DNA of 14,338 nucleotides, taken from assembly GCA_910577805.1 (NCBI GenBank), contig CAJTOE010000052.1, positions 1 through 14,338 on the forward strand, in the 5' to 3' direction. The DNA comes from an uncultured Oscillospiraceae bacterium (lineage in GTDB: Bacteria; Bacillota; Clostridia; Oscillospirales; Oscillospiraceae). Under the pieces are notes generated by a model. That model was given only the letters and a program-made list of their open reading frames with translations, did no database searches and had not been told where the DNA came from. Shown here piece after piece: positions 1-5,741 of this stretch; the first letter of the stretch is position 1, and each line of letters begins with the position of its first letter. The position numbers and the translations under genes were made by a program.

Positions 1-128
1 AGACCGTCATCGGCTATCTGTACGCCAAGGAGGCGGAGGTCACCGCCGCCCGGATCATCCTGTCCGGCCGGATGGCCGGCCTGGACCCGGAGATCATCCG
101 CAGCCGCCTGCGTGCGGCCTACGCGTGA
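1..128 (+). CDS. atpC: V-type ATP synthase subunit C, C-terminal end (partial)
   Basis: Only the last 41 codons are in the window; reading begins at base 3 and stops with TGA at 126-128. The visible protein has a YLYAKEAEVTAARIILSGRM stretch, then GLDPEIIRSRLRAAYA. This is the typical end of V/A-type subunit C (NtpC; d subunit in eukaryotes), where a 'KE.E....R.I..G...G...E.IR..LR..Y' pattern is conserved. Subunit C is the socket that joins the central stalk (D, F) to the membrane c-ring. It lies directly upstream of subunits F, A, B and D, the usual order in Clostridia, which supports the call. The 5' part and any upstream I, K and E genes lie outside the window. Confidence 0.85.
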   Translation, partial: TVIGYLYAKEAEVTAARIILSGRMAGLDPEIIRSRLRAAYA

Positions 129-147
129 GGAAAGGTGGTTTTTGCCT

Positions 148-456
148 ATGTATCGAATTGCAGTCATGGGAGACAAGGACAGCGTTCTGGGCTTCAAGGC
201 CCTGGGACTGGAGGTCTACCCCGTGGACGACGCGCAGCAGGCCCGAAGCCGCCTGCACGCCCTGGCAAAGGAAAACTGCGCCATCCTCTATCTTACGGAG
301 CAGCTGGCCCAGCAGCTCCAGCCGGAGATTGCCCGGTATAAGGACGCCCTCACCCCGGCCATCATCCTGATCCCCGGCAAGGAAGGGTCCCTGGGCATCG
401 GCATGGCCAACGTCAAGACCGCCGTGGAGCGGGCGGTCGGCGCGGATATTTTATAA
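148..456 (+). CDS. atpF: V-type ATP synthase subunit F
   Basis: Encodes 102 residues starting MYRIAVMGDKDSVLGFKALG, the diagnostic start of V/A-ATPase subunit F (NtpG in Enterococcus). An in-frame ATG at 112 exists but lies inside the end of subunit C. The ATG at 148 is preferred because it is preceded by a purine-rich AGGAAAGGTGG ribosome binding site at 128-138 and gives the normal family start and length (about 100-105 residues). The fold expected is a small Rossmann-like domain with a flexible C-terminal helix. The ILIPGKEGSLGIGMANVKTA stretch near residue 80 is the conserved hinge before that helix. Subunit F binds subunit D in the central rotor stalk and modulates ATPase activity. It sits 19 bases after subunit C and 30 bases before subunit A. 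Confidence 0.93.
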   Translation: MYRIAVMGDKDSVLGFKALGLEVYPVDDAQQARSRLHALAKENCAILYLTEQLAQQLQPEIARYKDALTPAIILIPGKEGSLGIGMANVKTAVERAVGADIL

Positions 457-486
457 AATCAACCCGGAAAGAAGGTTATCATACCT

Positions 487-2262
487 ATGGGAAAAATTGT
501 TAAGGTCTCCGGCCCGCTGGTGGTGGCCACCGGCCTGAAGGAGGCCAACATGGCCGACGTGGTCCGTGTGGGCGAGCAGCGCCTGATTGGTGAGATCCTC
601 ACCATGACCGGCGACTCCGCCTCCATCCAGGTCTACGAGGAGACCTCCGGCCTGGGTCCCGGCGCGGAGGTGGTCACCACCGGCGCGCCCCTGTCCGTGG
701 AGCTGGGCCCCGGCCTCATCGAGAACATTTACGACGGCATCCAGCGCCCGCTGGAGGTCATTATGGAGAAGGTCAAGGGCAATAACCTGCCCCGCGGCGT
801 GGAGGTCCCCGCCCTGGACCGGGAGAAAAAATGGAGCTTTACCCCCGCGGTGGAGCCGGGCGCTCTGCTGGTGGGCGGCGACATCCTCGGCACCGTCCAG
901 GAGACCCCCTCCATCCTCCACAAAATCATGGTCCCCCCCAAGATGAAGGGCAAGCTGGTGTCCATCGAGTCCGGCGCGTTCACCGTCACCGATACCATCG
1001 CCGTGCTGGAGCTGGCCGACGGCTCTAAAGTAGAGCTGCCCATGATGCAGAAGTGGCCCGTCCGCGTGGGCCGGCCCTACAAGCATAAGTACCCCCCCAC
1101 CATCCCTCTCCAGTCCGGACAGCGGATTGTGGATACGTTCTTCCCCGTGGCCAAGGGCGGCACTGCCGCCATCCCCGGCCCCTTCGGTTCGGGCAAGACG
1201 GTCATGCAGCACGCCCTGGCCAAGTGGTCCGACGTGGACCTGGTGGTTTACATCGGCTGCGGCGAGCGCGGCAACGAGATGACCGACGTGCTGCGGGAGT
1301 TCCCGGAGCTGATCGACCCCCGGACCGGCGAGTCTTTGATGAAGCGTACCGTGCTCATCGCCAACACGTCCGATATGCCCGTGGCCGCCCGTGAGGCGTC
1401 CATCTACACCGGCATCACCATCGCGGAGTATTTCCGGGACATGGGCTATGCCGTGGCCGTTATCGCCGACTCCACCTCCCGCTGGGCCGAGGCATTACGC
1501 GAAATGTCCGGCCGTCTGGAGGAGATGCCCGGCGAGGAGGGCTACCCCGCGTACCTGTCCTCCCGTCTGGCCCAGTTCTACGAGCGGGCCGGCTCCGTGT
1601 CCTGCCTGGGGTCCGAGGAGGACCGCCGGGGCAGCCTGACCGCCGTAGGCGCGGTGTCCCCTCCCGGCGGCGACCTGTCCGAGCCTGTCTCCCAGGCCAC
1701 CATGCGTATCGTGAAGGTGTTCTGGGCCCTGGACGCCTCCCTGGCCTACCGCCGCCACTTCCCCGCCATCAACTGGCTGAACTCCTACTCCCTGTATCTG
1801 GACACCCTGAAGCCCTGGTATGACGAGAACTTCGGCAAGGAGTATATGGTCAACCGGGACTGGGCGATGTCCGTTCTCCAGGAGGAGGCCAGTCTGAACG
1901 AGATCGTTCAGCTGGTCGGTAAGGACTCCCTGTCCGCCAAGGACCAGATTACCCTGGAGACCGCCCGTATGGTCCGGGAGGACTTTTTGCAGCAAAACTC
2001 CTTCGTGGATATCGACTCCTACTCCGAGTGCGACCGGCAGTCCAAGATGCTGGCCATCATCCGGGAGTACGACAAGCTGTGCCGGGACGCCTCCGAGCGC
2101 GGGGCCGGCCTTGCCGCTCTGTTCGACATCCCCTCCCGCGAGGGCATCGGCCGGGCCAAGAGCGTGCCCGCCGGGGAGTATGCCAAGACCTACGCCAAGC
2201 TGGCGGAGGATATGGAGCGTGAGATTGCCGCCGTGGCGGAGAAGGGAGAGGACGCGCTATGA
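487..2262 (+). CDS. atpA: V-type ATP synthase catalytic subunit A (alpha chain)
   Basis: Encodes 591 residues, the usual length for the catalytic A subunit. The ATG at 487 follows a GAAAGAAGG ribosome binding site at 468-476. An N-terminal beta barrel begins GKIVKVSGPLVVA. The A-type-specific 'bulge' insert follows at about residues 110-190. The nucleotide-binding domain has the P-loop GPFGSGKT at 231-238. Lys237, Thr238, Glu260 and Arg261 (in GERGNE) match the ATP-binding and catalytic positions known in Enterococcus hirae NtpA, shifted by one. The C-terminal helical domain ends around PSREGIGRAKS. The protein forms the A3B3 head with subunit B and hydrolyses or makes ATP while turning the D/F stalk. 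Its stop overlaps the start of subunit B (ATGA at 2259-2262), so translation is probably coupled. Whether the enzyme pumps H+ or Na+ cannot be told without the c-ring gene. Confidence 0.98.
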   Translation: MGKIVKVSGPLVVATGLKEANMADVVRVGEQRLIGEILTMTGDSASIQVYEETSGLGPGAEVVTTGAPLSVELGPGLIENIYDGIQRPLEVIMEKVKGNNLPRGVEVPALDREKKWSFTPAVEPGALLVGGDILGTVQETPSILHKIMVPPKMKGKLVSIESGAFTVTDTIAVLELADGSKVELPMMQKWPVRVGRPYKHKYPPTIPLQSGQRIVDTFFPVAKGGTAAIPGPFGSGKTVMQHALAKWSDVDLVVYIGCGERGNEMTDVLREFPELIDPRTGESLMKRTVLIANTSDMPVAAREASIYTGITIAEYFRDMGYAVAVIADSTSRWAEALREMSGRLEEMPGEEGYPAYLSSRLAQFYERAGSVSCLGSEEDRRGSLTAVGAVSPPGGDLSEPVSQATMRIVKVFWALDASLAYRRHFPAINWLNSYSLYLDTLKPWYDENFGKEYMVNRDWAMSVLQEEASLNEIVQLVGKDSLSAKDQITLETARMVREDFLQQNSFVDIDSYSECDRQSKMLAIIREYDKLCRDASERGAGLAALFDIPSREGIGRAKSVPAGEYAKTYAKLAEDMEREIAAVAEKGEDAL

Positions 2263-3635
2263 TTCGGGAATATAAGACCATTGAAGAGATTTCCGGCCCC
2301 TTGATGGTGGTCAAGCGGGTCCAGGGCGTCACCTATGACGAGCTGGCCGAGATCGAGCTGACCGACGGCTCCATCCGCCGCTGCAAGGTCCTGGAGGTCA
2401 ACGGCGACAACGCGGTGGTGCAGCTCTTTGAAAGCTCCGCCGGCATCAACCTGGCGGACTCCAAGATCCGCTTTTTGGGCCACCCCCTCCAGCTGGCCGT
2501 CTCGGACGACATGCTGGGCCGGGTGTTCAACGGCATGGGCCAGCCCATCGACGGCGGTCCCGCCATCCTGGCGGAGGAGTACCGGGACATCAACGGCCTG
2601 GCCATGAACCCCGCCGCCCGGGACTACCCCAACGAGTTTATCCAGACGGGCATCTCCACCATCGACGGACTGAACACCCTGGTCCGCGGCCAGAAGCTGC
2701 CCATTTTCTCCGGCTCCGGTCTGCCCCACGCCAATCTGGCGGCCCAGATCGCCCGGCAGGCCAAGGTGCTGGACGGCGCGTCCAACTTCGCCGTGGTGTT
2801 CGCCGCCATCGGCATCACCTTCGAGGAGTCGGAGTTCTTCGTCAGTGAGTTCAAGCGCACCGGCGCCATCGACCGTACCGTGCTGTTCACCAACCTGGCC
2901 AACGACCCCGCCGTCGAGCGTATCGCCACCCCCCGTATGGCCCTGACCGCCGCGGAGTACCTGGCCTTCGAGAAGGGGATGCACGTACTGGTCATCCTGA
3001 CGGACATCACCAACTACGCCGAGGCGTTACGCGAAATCTCTGCGGCCAAGAAGGAGGTCCCCGGACGGCGCGGCTATCCGGGCTACCTGTACACCGACCT
3101 GGCGACCATGTACGAGCGTGCCGGCCGGCAGATGGGCAAGGAGGGGTCCATCACCATGATTCCCATCCTGACCATGCCGGAGGACGACAAGACCCACCCC
3201 ATCCCCGACCTGACCGGCTATATCACCGAGGGGCAGATCATCCTGTCCCGTGAGCTGTTCCGCCGGGGCGTGATTCCCCCCGTGGACGTGCTGCCCTCTC
3301 TGTCCCGTTTGAAAGACAAGGGCACCGGCGCGGGCAAGACCCGTGAGGACCACGCGGGCACCATGAACCAGCTCTTTGCCGCCTACGCCACCGGCAAGGA
3401 AAACAAGGAGCTGATGTCCATTTTGGGCGAGGCCGCCTTAAGCCCCACGGACCTGCTGTACGCCAAGTTCGCCGACGAATTTGAAAAGCGGTATGTGTCC
3501 CAGGCGGCGGACGAGAACCGGACCATCCAGGAGACGCTGGACCTGGGCTGGAAGCTGCTGTCCATCCTGCCCCGCGGCGAGCTGAAGCGAATCAAGCCGG
3601 AGCTGATCGACAAGTATCTGCCCAAGCAGGATTAA
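2259..3635 (+). CDS. atpB: V-type ATP synthase regulatory subunit B (beta chain)
   Basis: Encodes 458 residues, the standard length of subunit B (NtpB). It begins MIREYKTIEEISGPLMVVK. The P-loop position is degenerate, reading GSGLPHAN at residues 152-159. This is the normal state for B, which does not catalyse hydrolysis. Arg350, in LPSLSRLKDKG, matches the arginine finger that reaches into the A-subunit site. The domain following the nucleotide-binding core carries EALREISAAKKEVPGRRGYP, the counterpart of EALREMSGRLEEMPGEEGYP in subunit A, reflecting their old common origin. The gene begins inside the end of atpA through an ATGA overlap, which suits equal output of the two head subunits. 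It stops 12 bases before subunit D, whose AAGGAGG ribosome binding site (3634-3640) overlaps this TAA. Confidence 0.98.
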   Translation: MIREYKTIEEISGPLMVVKRVQGVTYDELAEIELTDGSIRRCKVLEVNGDNAVVQLFESSAGINLADSKIRFLGHPLQLAVSDDMLGRVFNGMGQPIDGGPAILAEEYRDINGLAMNPAARDYPNEFIQTGISTIDGLNTLVRGQKLPIFSGSGLPHANLAAQIARQAKVLDGASNFAVVFAAIGITFEESEFFVSEFKRTGAIDRTVLFTNLANDPAVERIATPRMALTAAEYLAFEKGMHVLVILTDITNYAEALREISAAKKEVPGRRGYPGYLYTDLATMYERAGRQMGKEGSITMIPILTMPEDDKTHPIPDLTGYITEGQIILSRELFRRGVIPPVDVLPSLSRLKDKGTGAGKTREDHAGTMNQLFAAYATGKENKELMSILGEAALSPTDLLYAKFADEFEKRYVSQAADENRTIQETLDLGWKLLSILPRGELKRIKPELIDKYLPKQD

Positions 3636-3647
3636 GGAGGGAGTTCA

Positions 3648-4358
3648 ATGCCTTCCAAAACCATAAATCCCACCCGTATGGAGCTGACCCGCCTGAAGGG
3701 CCAGCTGCGCACCGCCCAGCGCGGACATAAGCTGCTCAAGGACAAGCGGGATGAGCTGATGAAGCAGTTTATGGACGTTGTCCGGGAGAACCGCGCCCTG
3801 CGCCGCCGGGTGGAGGAGGAGATCATGCGGGCCCACGCGTCCTTCACGGTAGCGGCGGCGCTGATGTCTCCGGACATGCTGGAGCAGGCGCTGATGTGCC
3901 CCAAGCAGAGCGTGGAGCTGGAAATGAGCTTCCAGAACGTGATGTCCGTGAACGTGCCCCAGTACCAGTTCAAGACCCAGGGGGGCGGCCAGGGGGAGAT
4001 CTACCCCTACGGCTTCGCCCAGACCAGCGGCGAGCTGGACGACGCGGTGGACGCCATGGCGCGGGTATTTCAGGACCTTTTGAAGCTGGCGGAGATTGAA
4101 AAGACCTCCCAGCTTCTGGCGGAGGAGATCGAAAAGACCCGCCGCCGGGTCAACGCCCTGGAGTACGTGAAGATTCCGGAGATGCAGGAGAGCATCAAGT
4201 ATATCTCCATGAAGCTGGATGAAAATGAGCGTGCCAATACCATCCGTCTGATGAAGGTCAAGGATATTATTCTCAAGGAGGCTCTGGAGGAAAAGCGCGA
4301 GGCAAGTGAAAAAGCGCTCCAGGCCTTTGCGGAGGAAAATTCGTCTGCGCAGGTATAA
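3648..4358 (+). CDS. atpD: V-type ATP synthase central-stalk subunit D
   Basis: Encodes 236 residues, close to the family norm of 200-230. The ATG at 3648 follows a consensus AAGGAGG at 3634-3640. The N-terminus has the signature NPTRMELTRLKGQLRTAQRG followed by HKLLKDKRDELM. Residues of roughly 1-70 and 125-215 are rich in charged heptad-like repeats, forming the antiparallel coiled coil that serves as the rotor shaft inside the A3B3 head. Subunit D pairs with subunit F and sits on subunit C. The last about 20 residues are polar and low in conservation, which is usual. This is the last gene of the operon; its stop codon lies at the edge of the bidirectional terminator hairpin. Confidence 0.95.
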   Translation: MPSKTINPTRMELTRLKGQLRTAQRGHKLLKDKRDELMKQFMDVVRENRALRRRVEEEIMRAHASFTVAAALMSPDMLEQALMCPKQSVELEMSFQNVMSVNVPQYQFKTQGGGQGEIYPYGFAQTSGELDDAVDAMARVFQDLLKLAEIEKTSQLLAEEIEKTRRRVNALEYVKIPEMQESIKYISMKLDENERANTIRLMKVKDIILKEALEEKREASEKALQAFAEENSSAQV

Positions 4359-4396
4359 AAAAACCGGTCCGGGAATCTTCCCGGACCGGTTTTTTT
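4357..4396. terminator. Bidirectional intrinsic terminator between convergent genes
   Basis: A near-perfect hairpin has a GC-rich core CCGGTCCGGG (4364-4373) pairing with CCCGGACCGG (4380-4389). It is extended by A-T pairs on both sides of a short AATCTT loop region. A run of seven A (4357-4363) precedes it and a run of seven T (4390-4396) follows it, so a U-tract is produced on either strand. It begins at the atpD stop codon and ends 7 bases from the stop of the minus-strand gene, so it can end both operons. Confidence 0.93.
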
Positions 4397-4403
4397 GACA
4401 GCG

Positions 4404-5741
4404 TTACGCATGGGCCCCCGCGTGGGTCAGCGTATGGGAGGGCGCGTTGACCGTCTCCCGGCGGGGGGACTGCGTATGCTGCTGCAAGCCCCGCGCGTTG
4501 GCCAGCATCAGCTTGATACGGTTCTCCTGATTGATTTTCGTAGCGCCGGGGTCGTAGTCGATGGCTACGATGTTGCTGTAGGGGTAATCGTCCTTCAGCT
4601 TGCGGATCATGCCCTTGCCGGCAATGTGGTTGGGCAGACAGCCGAAGGGCTGTGTGCAGACGATGTTCCCGGTGCCGGAATGGATCAGCTCCAGCATTTC
4701 GGCGGTGAGCAGCCAGCCCTCCCCCATTTTGTTGCCGTCCCCCAGATAGCCCTGGACCAGCTCGTGGAGCTGGGAGAAGGGGCCGGGCGCCCGGAACCGG
4801 TTGGAGCGCTCCAAGGCTTCGATCATGTCCCGCTGGCAGGCCTCGATGTACTTCATGAACGCCTGGCAGGCGGCTTTCTTCACCCACTTGCCGCCGTACA
4901 GGTCCACATCCACCACCCGGTTGTAAATCTTGAAAATGATAAAATCCGTCAGACCCGGCACCACAGGCTCCACGCCCTCGCTCAGGAGGAACTGCTCCAG
5001 GTTGTTGTTGCCCAGGGGGGCGAATTTCACATAAATCTCTCCCACCACGCCCACGCGGATTTTAGGCTCGCCCTGGACGGGGATTTGGGCGAAATAGTCG
5101 CAGATCGCGTCAAAATTGTCCCGCATCTGTGCCCGGCTCATGCCCTGGCCCTTCTGGAAGCCGTCGATCAGCTGGTCCTGCCAGAAGGTGATGGCCGCGT
5201 CAGCCGCCCCCGGCTCCACCTCGTAAGGGCGGACCTGGTTTGCCACGTTGACGATCAAATCCCCGTACAGCATGGCGTACACCATCTTGCGCACCAGGGG
5301 CAGGCGCAGGGAGAAGCCGGGGTTTTTCTCCAGCCCGGACAGGTTCACGGACACCACGGGCACAAAGCCCAGCTCCGCCTTTTCCAGGGCCTTACGCAGC
5401 AGGTGGATATAATTGCTGGCCCGGCAGCCGCCGCCGGTCTGGGTGATGAAAAGCGCGACCTTGTGGGGGTCGTAGCCGCCGTGCTTCACCGCGTCGATGA
5501 GCTGGCCGATGACCAGAAGGGCGGGGTAACAGGTGTCGTTGTGGACGTACTTCAGGCCCTCGTCCACGATGCCCCGGTGATTTGTGGTCAGCATATCCAC
5601 CCGGTAGCCCTCCAGCCGCAGGAGCTGCTGGAACATCCCAAAGTGGACGGGCAGCATCTGGGGCATGAGCAGGGTGTATTCCTCCTTCATCTCCTTGGTG
5701 AACAGAAGTCGTCCGGTTTCATCATAAACTAGCTGTGCCAT
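4404..5741 (-). CDS. 2-hydroxyacyl-CoA dehydratase-type (HgdB-like) subunit, separate C-terminal lobe of the activase fusion family
   Basis: Encodes 445 residues. The sequence matches the C-terminal part of large activase/dehydratase proteins. It has FTKEMKEEYTLLMPQM near residue 14, HNDTCYPALLVIGQ (Cys71), TQTGGGCRASNY (Cys106), and TQPFGCLPNHIAGKGMIRKL (Cys368, with Cys362 just before) followed by IDYDPGATKINQENRIKLML. Three spaced cysteines in these contexts are the known iron-sulfur ligands of the 2-hydroxyglutaryl-CoA dehydratase / benzoyl-CoA reductase / double-cubane protein superfamily. The start overlaps the upstream gene by 20 bases and has its own GAGAGGAG ribosome binding site, so it is translated separately but coupled. 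The last about 30 residues (after NARGLQ) contain five histidines and look like a non-conserved tail. Expected role: iron-sulfur subunit reduced by the partner activase. The substrate is unknown. Confidence 0.85.
   Translation of the reverse strand: MAQLVYDETGRLLFTKEMKEEYTLLMPQMLPVHFGMFQQLLRLEGYRVDMLTTNHRGIVDEGLKYVHNDTCYPALLVIGQLIDAVKHGGYDPHKVALFITQTGGGCRASNYIHLLRKALEKAELGFVPVVSVNLSGLEKNPGFSLRLPLVRKMVYAMLYGDLIVNVANQVRPYEVEPGAADAAITFWQDQLIDGFQKGQGMSRAQMRDNFDAICDYFAQIPVQGEPKIRVGVVGEIYVKFAPLGNNNLEQFLLSEGVEPVVPGLTDFIIFKIYNRVVDVDLYGGKWVKKAACQAFMKYIEACQRDMIEALERSNRFRAPGPFSQLHELVQGYLGDGNKMGEGWLLTAEMLELIHSGTGNIVCTQPFGCLPNHIAGKGMIRKLKDDYPYSNIVAIDYDPGATKINQENRIKLMLANARGLQQHTQSPRRETVNAPSHTLTHAGAHA

Noticed and set aside
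112..147. Upstream ATG at 112 as the start of subunit F
   Set aside because: It lies inside the end of subunit C and adds 12 residues not typical of the family; the ATG at 148 has a good ribosome binding site and gives the standard start.
2712..2735. Degenerate P-loop in subunit B as a sign of a damaged gene
   Set aside because: Loss of the canonical P-loop is normal for V-type subunit B, which is non-catalytic; the arginine finger Arg350 is intact.
4395..5732. A 445-codon open frame on the plus strand opposite the HgdB-like gene
   Set aside because: The minus-strand frame has clear family motifs and cysteine contexts, while this one reads as low-complexity His/Gly/Leu/Val-rich sequence with no motif. 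It is a shadow frame of a GC-rich gene.
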